A stretch of 7,196 bases of DNA from Paratractidigestivibacter sp963658035 (GCA_963658035.1 CAVKOL010000128.1:1-7196), one strand, 5' to 3'; positions 1-5,677 are shown, counted from the first letter of the stretch. Translations and numbers: made by a program. The notes: generated by a model from the letters alone, not told the origin.

Positions 1-2
1 CG

Positions 3-65
3 GCGATGCTGGGCATGGCTGTGTTCTTCGTGCTGGGCAACATTTGGTGCGGAGGTTGGGACTAG
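3..65 (+). CDS. C-terminal end of a small hydrophobic protein (partial)
   Basis: The reading frame is open from the left edge and stops at TAG 63-65. The visible residues (AMLGMAVFFVLGNIWCGGWD) contain a hydrophobic run that could be the end of a membrane segment. ATG codons at 6 and 15 are possible internal starts, so this could also be a complete peptide of 16 to 19 residues, but I see no clear ribosome binding site before them. The stop codon shares its G with the GTG start of the next gene (TAGTG), which suggests translational coupling. Function unknown. A small phage membrane protein is the simplest reading. Confidence 0.45.
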   Translation, partial: AMLGMAVFFVLGNIWCGGWD

Positions 66-304
66 TGGAGAACAAGAGCGTCATGACCCCGGCCGAGGTG
101 GCCGAGTACTGCCGGCAGGCGGGCATCGCCGCGCCGACGATCGTGCCCCGGAAGCGCAAGGCCTTCTCGCGCATGGCCCTCGAGCTGGGCGAGGCGTGGG
201 GCGGCGCTGTGCTCACGGTCGAGTTCCCGCCCGAGCGGCGCGGCCAGTGGCGCAAGTGGATGCGCGACCGGCAGGCGAGTATGGGCGGGGACCTCAAGGA
301 ATAG
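65..304 (+). CDS. Small basic protein of unknown function
   Basis: A 79-residue protein. I chose GTG 65 because GGAGG at 51-55 lies nine bases upstream and the start overlaps the previous stop as TAGTG; a longer version starting at TTG 44 would place that SD inside the gene. The N-terminal part (MTPAEVAEYCRQAG) is helical and resembles the first helix of small DNA-binding proteins. The middle is basic (VPRKRKAFSRM) and the C-terminal third is rich in Arg and Trp. No catalytic motif is visible and I do not recognise the family. It sits directly before ssb (nine bases between the stop and the ssb start), so a role in phage DNA replication or recombination is plausible but inferred only from position. 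Confidence 0.7.
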   Translation: MENKSVMTPAEVAEYCRQAGIAAPTIVPRKRKAFSRMALELGEAWGGAVLTVEFPPERRGQWRKWMRDRQASMGGDLKE

Positions 305-313
305 GAGACTTGC

Positions 314-799
314 ATGTCATTCACGATCAACCAGGTGGCCGTGAGCGGCAACCTGTGCGCCGACCCGGAGCTTAGGGCGACGGCGGGAGGGACGGCGGTG
401 CTCGAGCTGCGCCTTGCCGTCAACGAGCGCGTCAAGCGCGGGGAGGAATGGGCCGACGAGGCCTCCTACCTGTCCTGCGTCGTCTTCGGCAAGATGGCCG
501 ACTACCTGGCAAAGACCCTCGTGAAGGGCCAGGCCGTGGCCGTGGCGGGCAGGCTCCGCGAGAGCCGCTGGCAGGCCAAGGACGGCTCCAACCGGTCGCG
601 CGTGGAGATCCGCGCCAACGACGTGGCGGTGCTGGGGACGAGGGCCAAGGCGCACGCGCAGGGCGGGTCTTCTCGCCAGCAGGCAGCGCCCGAGCAGCCA
701 ATGTCACCCGCTGAGGCAGCAGAGTACCTTGGGGCCAAGGTCATCGATGAGTCGGTGGCGGCCGCGCCCGACATGTACGCCGAGGATATCCCGTTCTAG
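314..799 (+). CDS. ssb: Single-stranded DNA-binding protein
   Basis: This 161-residue protein should coat single-stranded DNA during phage replication and recombination and recruit partner enzymes. Residues 1-110 read as an SSB OB fold: INQVAVSGNLCADPELR at the start, the central SYLSCVVFGKMADYLAKTLVKG and then VAVAGRLRES. Residues 111-150 form a flexible Ala/Gln/Pro-rich linker. The protein ends in an acidic tip, MYAEDIPF, matching the DDDIPF-type tail through which bacterial SSB binds partner proteins. The length is normal for bacterial or phage SSB. The start is supported by GGAGA at 304-308, five bases before ATG 314. It is an early-region gene, followed 30 bases later by a replication-type protein. 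The SSB identity is secure; whether it replaces host SSB during infection is unknown. Confidence 0.95.
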   Translation: MSFTINQVAVSGNLCADPELRATAGGTAVLELRLAVNERVKRGEEWADEASYLSCVVFGKMADYLAKTLVKGQAVAVAGRLRESRWQAKDGSNRSRVEIRANDVAVLGTRAKAHAQGGSSRQQAAPEQPMSPAEAAEYLGAKVIDESVAAAPDMYAEDIPF

Positions 800-815
800 C
801 CCGCTCCCAGGACGT

Positions 816-825
816 GAGGAGGTGA
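816..825 (+). promoter_or_regulatory. Near-perfect Shine-Dalgarno sequence
   Basis: GAGGAGGTGA lies four bases before ATG 830 and matches almost all of the anti-SD at the 3' end of 16S rRNA. It fixes the start of the downstream gene and implies strong translation. It is also one of the best clues that the host uses classical SD-led initiation. Confidence 0.8.
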
Positions 826-829
826 CGCG

Positions 830-1234
830 ATGGGCAAGGGCAAGCTCGGCTGGTGCAAGATGGACCTGGGTACGCTCCACGACCCCAAGGTGATGCAGCT
901 GGTGGAGGAGGACGGCGCGGAGGGCGCGGCGGTGTGGTTTTCCGTGGTCCTCAACATGTACGCGGCGATGAACGACGGCTACGCCTTCCTGCCCGCAGAC
1001 GCAATGGCTCGCCGCGTCTCCTGCGACCTGAACATGAGTAAAAAACGAGCGGAAAACCGGCTAAAAAACCTCGCGAAAATCGGCTTAATCGACGCGGAAA
1101 TGTGGGCCGAGGGCAAGGTCGCGAACGAGCGGGCGAGCGAGTTTTACGCGGCCTACCTGCGGAAACGCGAAACCGCTAAACAGAACTCGCCGTTTGTCAC
1201 CTCCCTCAACGTTGAGGTCGACGTTGAGGGGTAG
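830..1234 (+). CDS. Phage replication-type protein, Lin1244/DUF4373-like N-terminal domain, short form
   Basis: A 134-residue protein. Residues 6-100 (WCKMDLGTLHDPKVMQLVEE, then a GAEGAAVWFSVVLNMYAAM segment and a GYAFLPADAMARRVSC segment) fit the winged-helix-like N-terminal domain found in Lin1244/Lin1753-type and DnaD-like phage replication proteins. Such proteins usually go on through a charged linker into a second domain. Here the protein stops after a short NVEVDVEG tail. The gene follows ssb and starts behind an exceptional SD. From about base 1033 the codon choice shifts: Lys and Glu use AAA and GAA instead of the AAG and GAG used before, which hints at a recombination joint inside the gene. 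The +1 frame after the stop encodes a linker-like stretch (KIKDKNSPPY), so truncation by frameshift is possible. The family call is from memory of its pattern. Confidence 0.65.
   Translation: MGKGKLGWCKMDLGTLHDPKVMQLVEEDGAEGAAVWFSVVLNMYAAMNDGYAFLPADAMARRVSCDLNMSKKRAENRLKNLAKIGLIDAEMWAEGKVANERASEFYAAYLRKRETAKQNSPFVTSLNVEVDVEG
1203..1230 (+). repeat. 12-bp hairpin at the 3' end of the replication-type gene
   Basis: Bases 1203-1214 pair with 1219-1230 (one T-G wobble at 1213/1220) around the four-base loop AGGT. The left arm begins CCCTCAACGT and the right arm ends ACGTTGAGGG. It covers the last codons (NVEVDVEG) and ends just before the TAG stop. No T-run follows on the + strand and no A-run precedes it, so it does not look like an intrinsic terminator on either strand. 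It may influence mRNA processing or decay, or simply follow from the repeated Val-Glu/Val-Asp codons. Confidence 0.6.
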
Positions 1235-1237
1235 AGT

Positions 1238-1258
1238 AAGATATAAGATAAAAGATAA
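1238..1258 (+). repeat. Three tandem 7-bp AAGATAW repeats
   Basis: AAGATA occurs at 1238, 1245 and 1252, an exact 7-base period. This AT-rich patch lies just after the stop of the replication-type gene inside otherwise GC-rich DNA. Repeats of this kind often encode Lys/Asp/Ile-rich linkers in phage replication proteins, and in the +1 frame this stretch does encode YKIKDK. It may therefore be a coding relic rather than a binding site, although heptad operators or an unwinding element remain possible. Confidence 0.6.
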
Positions 1259-1311
1259 GAACTCTCCCCCTTACTTGTGGGTAGGGGCGCGAGGGCTCGG
1301 AAAGAAACCCC

Positions 1312-1884
1312 ATGGACAAAACCGAATACATCCCGTCCCACGCCCTGTGCGCCCTCAAGGCCGAGATGGCCAAGGACGCCAACGACAAGGGCTTCTTCGC
1401 GTGCGACGGCAAGAGGATGGACAAGCTTGTCGAGGCCATCGAGTTCAGCGAGAGGGTTCGGTGGGAGGCGCACGAGCAGGCCCGCCGGGAGTACCTTGAC
1501 GCACTGGAAGACCTCAAGGACGCCAACGAGCTGATCTCTGAGCTTAAGGAAGCCAACGCCGAGCTGGCAGATAGGGCCGATGTGGCCGACGGCGGACGCT
1601 TCGACGCCGCTGCCTGGCTTGACGCCGCTGAGAACTCAGGGGAACCGCAGAGGTACCTGGGGGACGGGCAGGTGACATGTTCCAGGGCCTTGAGGTCGAT
1701 GTTCTGCGGCTGGGACATTGGCTGCGGCTGCGGCGACACCGAGAGTTTCTTCTGGGCCGCCACGGCCTTCACGTACATCTGGCGCTTCCCTTTGAAGGAC
1801 CGCCCGGTCAAGGACCTCGAGAAGGCCATCGACTGCCTGCGCCGCGCCGCCGACGCCTGGACTGCGGCGAGCGATAGTGAGTAG
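1312..1884 (+). CDS. Coiled-coil protein with SaV-like (DUF3310) C-terminal domain
   Basis: A 190-residue protein. Residues 1-40 carry MDKTEYIPSHALCALKAEM. Residues 42-90 are rich in Glu, Ala, Leu and Lys with heptad-like spacing and should form a coiled coil. Residues 121-183 contain VTCSRALRSM, then FFWAATAFTYIWRFPLK, then VKDLEKAIDCLRRA. This Y-x-W-R...K...DL-KA...L pattern is typical of the phage SaV-like/DUF3310 family. T7 gp1.7, a reported nucleotide kinase, may be a distant relative, but I would not transfer that activity. A CGCGC cluster (CGWDIGCGCGD) before the conserved helix is unusual. The best SD candidate, GGAAAG just before ATG 1312, is weak. The 3' end overlaps the integrase start by eight bases, so the two are probably translated together. 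Confidence 0.75.
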   Translation: MDKTEYIPSHALCALKAEMAKDANDKGFFACDGKRMDKLVEAIEFSERVRWEAHEQARREYLDALEDLKDANELISELKEANAELADRADVADGGRFDAAAWLDAAENSGEPQRYLGDGQVTCSRALRSMFCGWDIGCGCGDTESFFWAATAFTYIWRFPLKDRPVKDLEKAIDCLRRAADAWTAASDSE

Positions 1885-2998
1885 CGTCCGGGTTTTCCTC
1901 GACCGGGGCGTCTGGCGGGCGAGGGCGAAGCTTGGGTCCTCCGCGATCACCGGCAAGCAGCTGCAGAGGCAGAGGTCGTTCCCGGACGCCAAGAGCGAGG
2001 AAGCGGCCAAGAAGATGGCCGTCGAGTGGCTTAGATCCATCGATGGCGGCGACTTGGCGGGGCTTCTACTTGAGTACGTTCAGAACGTGGAGAGCATGGG
2101 CGCTCCCAAGGCACGTGGGCCGAGGAAGAACACGGCACACGCCTACATGACCCGCGCCAGGCGCTGGATCGAGGTGCTGCCTTGCAAGTCACCCGGTGAG
2201 ATCTGTCCGCGAGATGTCCTCGCCGCCGAGCGACGCATGACCGAGAGCGGCCTTGCCGACTCGTCCGTCAACGCCTGCCACCAGTTCCTATCGTCCTTCT
2301 TCGAGTGGCTCTGCGACCTGGGAATTGCGGACTCCAACCCGGTCAAGGGCACGCCGCACCCGAAGGAGCCGCTTACCAAGGTCGAGGGCAAGGTCTTCTC
2401 GGCCGAGGAAGCCGCCCGCATCGACCGGTGGTGCGCGGCGAAGGTCGCGGACGAGGACGCGCCCGACTGGTGCCGCGAGGGGGCCATGGCAGTGCGGCTG
2501 ATGCTCGCGACCGGCACGAGGGTGGGCGAGGCGCTGGCCGTGCGCGTTTGCGACTGCCGCCTGGGAGTGCCGGACGTGCTTGTCTGCGGCACGGTGACCG
2601 AGCGCGGGAGCCTGCGCAGGCAGGCGGGCACCAAGAGCGGCCACGACCGGAAGGTGAGCCTGGCCCCCGGCTTCGCGGCCGACCTCGCCTCTCACATCCA
2701 GGGCCGGCCGCAGGGGGACCCGGTCTGCGGCGCGGACGGGTACCTGCGGCCGGCGAGGGTGCGCGACGCGCTCAAGCTGTGCTGCAAAGAGCTTGGCATC
2801 GCCTACCGCCCTCCGCACGCGCTGCGCCACACGCACGCCACGATCCTGCTGTCGGGCGGCGCTTCCTTGGGGGCGACGTCGGCGCGGCTCGGCCATGCCA
2901 AAGCGTCGACCACCATCGACTACTACGAGCACGCCGTGCCCGCCGAGGACGCGGCCCTGGCGTGCAGGCTCGAGGACGCGCTTAAGAGGTCGCTTTAG
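1877..2998 (+). CDS. int: Tyrosine recombinase (phage integrase)
   Basis: A 373-residue protein expected to join attP and attB and, with an excision factor, to reverse that. Residues 1-50 look like an AP2-type arm-binding domain (VFLDRGVWRARAKLG, then a basic stretch). Residues 60-155 form the SAM-like core-binding domain. The catalytic domain follows, with R215 in ATGTRVGEAL, a beta-hairpin lysine K253 in GTKSGHDRK, H314 and R317 in HALRHTH, H340 in ARLGHAK, and the nucleophile in IDYYEH (Y350 by analogy with Y-x-H, Y349 as the alternative). All six active-site positions are present, so the enzyme looks intact. Start GTG 1877 overlaps the previous gene and its SD is weak, so expression probably depends on translational coupling. 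The integrase lies between early genes and its likely attP. Confidence 0.95.
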   Translation: MSSVRVFLDRGVWRARAKLGSSAITGKQLQRQRSFPDAKSEEAAKKMAVEWLRSIDGGDLAGLLLEYVQNVESMGAPKARGPRKNTAHAYMTRARRWIEVLPCKSPGEICPRDVLAAERRMTESGLADSSVNACHQFLSSFFEWLCDLGIADSNPVKGTPHPKEPLTKVEGKVFSAEEAARIDRWCAAKVADEDAPDWCREGAMAVRLMLATGTRVGEALAVRVCDCRLGVPDVLVCGTVTERGSLRRQAGTKSGHDRKVSLAPGFAADLASHIQGRPQGDPVCGADGYLRPARVRDALKLCCKELGIAYRPPHALRHTHATILLSGGASLGATSARLGHAKASTTIDYYEHAVPAEDAALACRLEDALKRSL

Positions 2999-3012
2999 GG
3001 CTTATGGCCGCC

Positions 3013-3031
3013 GGGTCACCCGTGGGTCACC
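3013..3031 (+). repeat. Direct repeat GGGTCACC x2, 11-bp period
   Basis: Perfect copies at 3013-3020 and 3024-3031, on the same face of the helix, immediately downstream of the integrase gene. Candidate left arm-type integrase sites or operator. Confidence 0.6.
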
Positions 3032-3091
3032 GGGGGTGCTTCTCGATACTGTCTTTTCTGCTGGTCAATGTATCCGTTTGCAGGTCTTCCT

Positions 3092-3115
3092 CCCGGATAT
3101 CGGGCAATTATCGGG
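3092..3115 (+). repeat. Repeat TATCGGG x2 with an inverted half-site
   Basis: Copies at 3098-3104 and 3109-3115 have an 11-base period. The segment CCCGGATA at 3092-3099 is an imperfect inverted copy. Candidate right arm-type integrase sites, or an operator for the seven-gene block that starts at 3165. Confidence 0.55.
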
Positions 3116-3164
3116 AAGGCCCTTATTTACTTTCAACATTTATACAAGTTAAGGAGGGACGGGA

Positions 3165-3950
3165 ATGAGCGAAGAGACGTACAGCCCTCGCGGGCTCACG
3201 ATTGCCGACCTCGACTTTCTGGCCGACCTTCAGCACGAGATGAACACCCAGGACACCCTGGGGCAACGAGACCCGCGTTTCTGGGTGGTTATGGACTACG
3301 AGTATCGCAGCGCCGCGCCAGACGAGACGCCTACCCACGTCCTCGAGGTCACAGAGGGGTGCGACTATGCCCGCTACGGCGTTGATGAGCTGGTGAGGGT
3401 CGCGTACGAGGACGTGCTTGAGAACGACGGCGCGGGAGCCGCCGCAGAATGGCTCGGGGACATGTGCCTGCACCGTGCCGAGGACTCGCACGGTGCCTAC
3501 GCGCTTATCCGCCGCCCCGGCTTCGACCTCGATGAGGTCTGCGAGGGTTACTTCTCGCCAAGGTGCAGCCAGTGGGTCTGCCAGGTCAAGGAGCCGTGTA
3601 TCGCGGATAACACGATGTTTCTCACGAGAGCCGCCGCCCTTGAGCACCTTAAGGAGAATTGCCACCACTACGACGTCGAAGCGCACACCTACGCCATGAC
3701 GGCGTGGAGGTCCCCGCAGGTGGAGGGGCTATATATGGTACTCCATGAGGTTGACTTCACGGCGATGCGCGGGCTGGTGAGCCAGGCCCCGACCATCAGG
3801 TGGACGTTCGACGCCCTGGACGGCCTTCTCGCCGAGGACCAGGGCGGTACGGTGACGGTCCCCGCCGACCTGCTCGACGCGGTCTGCACCGTCCTTTTGT
3901 GCGCAGGTTTCGCCACGGGCGCGATCGCCCCCAAGGGGATGGCGGCATGA
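3165..3950 (+). CDS. Phage-type protein of unknown function, 261 residues
   Basis: First gene of a seven-gene overlapping block. ATG 3165 follows the strong SD AAGGAGGG with six bases between. The protein is acidic and soluble with no signal peptide. Residues 130-182 stand out: three Cys (C134, C139, C145), then MFLTRAAALEHLKENCHHYD and HTYAMTAWRSPQVEGLY. The last part, N-x-HHY...TYxMTAWRSP, resembles an uncharacterised protein family I recall from Gram-positive prophages, where it also lies in the early region. The clustered Cys and His could bind a metal, but spacing alone does not establish that. Residues 235-255 are hydrophobic and may be a packing helix. I cannot assign a function. Confidence 0.8.
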   Translation: MSEETYSPRGLTIADLDFLADLQHEMNTQDTLGQRDPRFWVVMDYEYRSAAPDETPTHVLEVTEGCDYARYGVDELVRVAYEDVLENDGAGAAAEWLGDMCLHRAEDSHGAYALIRRPGFDLDEVCEGYFSPRCSQWVCQVKEPCIADNTMFLTRAAALEHLKENCHHYDVEAHTYAMTAWRSPQVEGLYMVLHEVDFTAMRGLVSQAPTIRWTFDALDGLLAEDQGGTVTVPADLLDAVCTVLLCAGFATGAIAPKGMAA

Positions 3951-4129
3951 CGGACAACGGGAAGGTGCTTCTCGGCTTTGCGGCCGTGTTCCTGCTCAAC
4001 GCGCTGCTCGTGTGGCTCTACGACTGGGCCTTCTTCGCCACGGTGGACGTGTGGCGGGCGGCGCTGTTCTTCGTGGTGGCCGAGATGGCCGCGCTGGCGG
4101 CCTGGGTGGTGGTCCGCGATGCCCTTTAG
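3947..4129 (+). CDS. Small membrane protein with two predicted helices
   Basis: A 60-residue protein starting at ATG 3947, overlapping the previous stop as ATGA, with AAGGGG at 3932-3937 as SD. Residues 7-27 (VLLGFAAVFLLNALLVWLYDW) and 36-56 (WRAALFFVVAEMAALAAWVVV) are both long enough to span the membrane, joined by a short loop. No catalytic motif is visible. It could be a holin-like or superinfection-exclusion-type protein, but its place among regulators does not fit a lysis cassette, so function stays open. Its stop overlaps the next gene by 11 bases. Confidence 0.75.
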   Translation: MTDNGKVLLGFAAVFLLNALLVWLYDWAFFATVDVWRAALFFVVAEMAALAAWVVVRDAL

Positions 4130-4370
4130 CGGTGCCGACCAAGGGCACCCGTACCACTACGAGATGGACTTCGATGCGCTCAACCGGGCGATGGAGGACG
4201 CGCACCTCACGGGGTCCGACCTGGCACGCCTGACCGGGCTGGACCAGAGCGGCATCAGTGCCCTGCGGAACGGTCGCTCACGCAACCCGTCTGCGGCTCG
4301 GCTGCTGCTGATCTGCGACGCCCTGGACATGGATCCCATAGACCTGATGAGAAGGGTGGACGAGGAATGA
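4119..4370 (+). CDS. XRE/Cro-CI-type helix-turn-helix regulator
   Basis: An 83-residue DNA-binding protein made almost entirely of a Cro/CI-type HTH domain. Residues 16-80 read MDFDALNRAMEDAHLTGSDL, then ARLTGLDQSGISALRNGRSR as the turn and recognition helix, then PSAARLLLICDALDMDPIDL, the usual helices 4 and 5 of XRE proteins. There is no oligomerisation or RecA-cleaved domain, so it is Cro-like in size. ATG 4119 overlaps the upstream gene by 11 bases. ATG 4164 would give the bare domain of 68 residues and is a real alternative because neither start has a clear SD. Its position in a polycistron facing the same way as its neighbours is unlike a classical divergent CI/Cro pair. Confidence 0.85.
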   Translation: MPFSGADQGHPYHYEMDFDALNRAMEDAHLTGSDLARLTGLDQSGISALRNGRSRNPSAARLLLICDALDMDPIDLMRRVDEE

Positions 4371-4555
4371 ACCAAACCAACACCGACAACGACCAGCGTA
4401 AAGAGCTGGCAAAGAAACTGCGGTTCGCGGCGGTCAACGGCACGGCGAACCCGCTGTCGACGCTCAAGGAGGCGCTGGGGCTAAGCTCCGGCCACACCTA
4501 CAGGGACGTGTTCCTGGCGCTCGCCGCCGCCATCGACCCGGACGGGGGCAAGTGA
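4367..4555 (+). CDS. Small protein of unknown function, 62 residues
   Basis: Starts at ATG 4367 as an ATGA overlap with the regulator stop; GAAGGGTGGACGAGGA upstream is purine-rich but not a clean SD. The protein begins with a polar Asn/Thr-rich stretch, then ELAKKLRFAAVNG, and ends VFLALAAAIDPDGGK. This eLAxxLR...LAxxIdP outline resembles a group of tiny proteins in phage early regions whose function is unknown. No catalytic residue pattern is seen. Its stop overlaps the next start as TGATG, so it is clearly part of the coupled block. Confidence 0.7.
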   Translation: MNQTNTDNDQRKELAKKLRFAAVNGTANPLSTLKEALGLSSGHTYRDVFLALAAAIDPDGGK

Positions 4556-4890
4556 TGGGCAGGCTGATGGACGACCTGCGGCCCAAGGTGGCGGCGAAGC
4601 TCATGGAGGTGCGAGACCTGGACGATGTGGACCCGCTGGCCCGGTTCCAGGCGGCGCTCTTCAACGGCCACCCCGCGCCGTGGCCGTTGGTCTTCGGCTC
4701 GCTGGCCGTGCTGATGGAGCCGCCGACCTGCGAGGTCGAGGTGGAGGAAGAGCAGCTTGGCGGCCGCGCGGTTTACAAGATCTGCCGCTGCTCCAACTGC
4801 GGGGCCGACCCGTGGGCCGACCTCGAGAGCGTGACCAATTTCTGCCCGGAGTGCGGGGCCAAGGTGGTAGGCAATGCCGCGCGGAGGTAA
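4555..4890 (+). CDS. Zinc-ribbon protein of unknown function
   Basis: A 111-residue protein. I use ATG 4555 (TGATG overlap with the previous stop) rather than GTG 4552, with GGGGGCA just upstream as SD. The first 50 residues are helical (DDLRPKVAAKLMEVRDLDDV). Residues 77-101 form a Cys4 ribbon: C79-x2-C82 in CRCSNCGA and C97-x2-C100 in NFCPECGAKV, with an extra Cys at 77. This short zinc ribbon is common in small phage proteins and normally has a structural or nucleic-acid or protein contact role rather than catalysis. The two knuckles are separated by only 14 residues. The 3' end overlaps the next gene by 17 bases. Confidence 0.8.
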   Translation: MGRLMDDLRPKVAAKLMEVRDLDDVDPLARFQAALFNGHPAPWPLVFGSLAVLMEPPTCEVEVEEEQLGGRAVYKICRCSNCGADPWADLESVTNFCPECGAKVVGNAARR

Positions 4891-5311
4891 CCCAAAGGCC
4901 GTCCTGGCGGTGAGCAAGCGGGACGGCCACGTAGTCAAGCGGTTCCCGTCGATGAAAGCCGCCGCCGAGTGGGCCGGCTGCGACCAGCACACGGTTGGCC
5001 AGGCCGCCACGAACGGCACCATGGGTCCTGCCGACTACATGTGGCGCAGGGAGGGCGCATGGGAGGGCCGAGAGACCTTCGACGCCAAGGCGAAGAACCG
5101 CCCGGTGGTCGTCATGGTGGGCGGCCACCTGCTCTGGTTCTGCGGCCCGCGCGATGCCGCCGCCGCCCTGGGGGTGGCGCACCAGACCATGTTGAACGTC
5201 CTCAGCAAGCAGGCCAAGCCGCGCGGCGGCTGGCAGGCGGCGTACCTCACCTCGACCGAGGACTGGCCCAGGCTTTGGGAGAGGTTCGGCGCGAAAGGGG
5301 AAGAGATATGA
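4874..5311 (+). CDS. Tandem NUMOD1-like DNA-binding protein without a nuclease domain
   Basis: A 145-residue protein that seems to hold the same module twice. Copy 1 (about 9-63): VLAVSKRDGHVVKRFPSMKA, then AEWAGCDQHTVGQAATNG. Copy 2 (about 76-125): VVVMVGGHLLWFCGPRDAAA, then ALGVAHQTMLNVLSKQAK. The outline, a beta pair, then S/P-x-x-x-AA-x-x-x-G-x-x-x-x-T-x-x-x, then a G-x-x-W/Y strand, matches NUMOD1/IENR1-type helix-turn-helix modules that guide homing endonucleases to DNA. No HNH or GIY-YIG residues are present and both ends are accounted for, so it is not an obvious truncated endonuclease reading frame. It overlaps the gene before by 17 bases and the HTH gene after as ATGA. A role as a sequence-specific DNA-binding regulator is inferred. 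Confidence 0.65.
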   Translation: MPRGGNPKAVLAVSKRDGHVVKRFPSMKAAAEWAGCDQHTVGQAATNGTMGPADYMWRREGAWEGRETFDAKAKNRPVVVMVGGHLLWFCGPRDAAAALGVAHQTMLNVLSKQAKPRGGWQAAYLTSTEDWPRLWERFGAKGEEI

Positions 5312-5574
5312 AGCAGCACGGCAACAACGGTGTATCGCCCAAGCTCGCGGCCGTCAGCGGTGCGCAGCCGCGCGACCACGGCCACAGCGGCATCCTGAAC
5401 GACCGCAAGGCGTCCAAAGACGAGGCCATTGGACTTGGGACTCTCGGCTATTCGCCTAACGCCATCGCGCTCCACTTGGGCATCCCGGCCCGCGTGGTGC
5501 GCCGGTGGCTCAGGGGCGCCGGTATCTACGAGCAGACGTCGCTCGGGTGGATAAGACGTAACGACCGATTCTAA
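5308..5574 (+). CDS. Small helix-turn-helix protein
   Basis: An 88-residue protein starting at ATG 5308, overlapping the previous stop as ATGA, with GGGGAAGAG upstream as SD. Residues 1-40 are polar and probably flexible. Residues 43-68 (LGTLGYSPNAIALHLGIPAR, then VVRRWLRGAG) have the form of a resolvase/Hin or homeodomain-like HTH: a G-Y/S turn, then a recognition helix ending VRRWL. The tail is basic. It is the last gene of the coupled block. It could be a transcription regulator or an excision-type accessory protein. The HTH call is from pattern, and the target is unknown. Confidence 0.75.
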   Translation: MKQHGNNGVSPKLAAVSGAQPRDHGHSGILNDRKASKDEAIGLGTLGYSPNAIALHLGIPARVVRRWLRGAGIYEQTSLGWIRRNDRF

Positions 5575-5610
5575 GGCGATTTAAGGCGTTGTGAACGTCT
5601 GACCGCGTAG

Positions 5611-5655
5611 AGGGTTTCACTCGCGCGCAGGGGTAAAATGCTTTACCTAAACCCT
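5611..5655 (+). repeat. Nested inverted repeats before the late-regulator genes
   Basis: The outer arms AGGGTTT (5611-5617) and AAACCCT (5649-5655) are perfect complements. Inside them GGTAAA (5632-5637) and TTTACC (5642-5647) form a second palindrome around ATGC. The inner palindrome covers TAAAAT (5634-5639), the only reasonable -10 box in this gap, for which I find no good -35 at 16 to 18 bases. No T-run follows, so it does not look like a terminator for the upstream block. It is best read as an operator or a leader hairpin controlling the genes at 5678 and 5791; AAAGGAG (5664-5670) downstream is the SD. Confidence 0.5.
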
Positions 5656-5677
5656 TGGCAGCAAAGGAGAATAACCC

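Larger units (their letters stand above)
2999..3164. other. Gene-free stretch after integrase, candidate attP region
   Basis: No coding sequence is evident in these 166 bases. The stretch holds two pairs of direct repeats, each with an 11-base period: GGGTCACC at 3013 and 3024, and TATCGGG at 3098 and 3109, with a related inverted half (CCCGGATA) at 3092. Paired repeats flanking about 65 bases beside an integrase gene fit arm-type sites around a core, which is the usual organisation of attP. The segment 3120-3150 is AT-rich, with TATACA at 3141-3146 as a possible -10 but no convincing -35. AAGGAGGG at 3151-3158 is the SD for the next gene. No tRNA-like segment or obvious intrinsic terminator is seen. 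Confidence 0.45.

Noticed and set aside
1061..1070. In-phase A-AAA-AAC slippery heptamer in the replication-type gene (1063-1069), suggesting -1 frameshifting.
   Set aside because: The -1 frame runs on only about 36 codons with no recognisable domain and I see no strong stimulatory structure at the right distance. The A-runs fit the local AAA-rich codon use.
2288..2932. Long reverse-strand open frame opposite the integrase.
   Set aside because: It is a GC-rich mirror of the integrase gene, has no SD or family pattern and is rich in Arg/Pro/Ala as shadow frames are.
3116..3147. A standard -35/-10 promoter before the 3165 gene.
   Set aside because: TATACA at 3141-3146 is acceptable as a -10 but no -35 at 16 to 18 bases is convincing, so it is mentioned only within the gap description.
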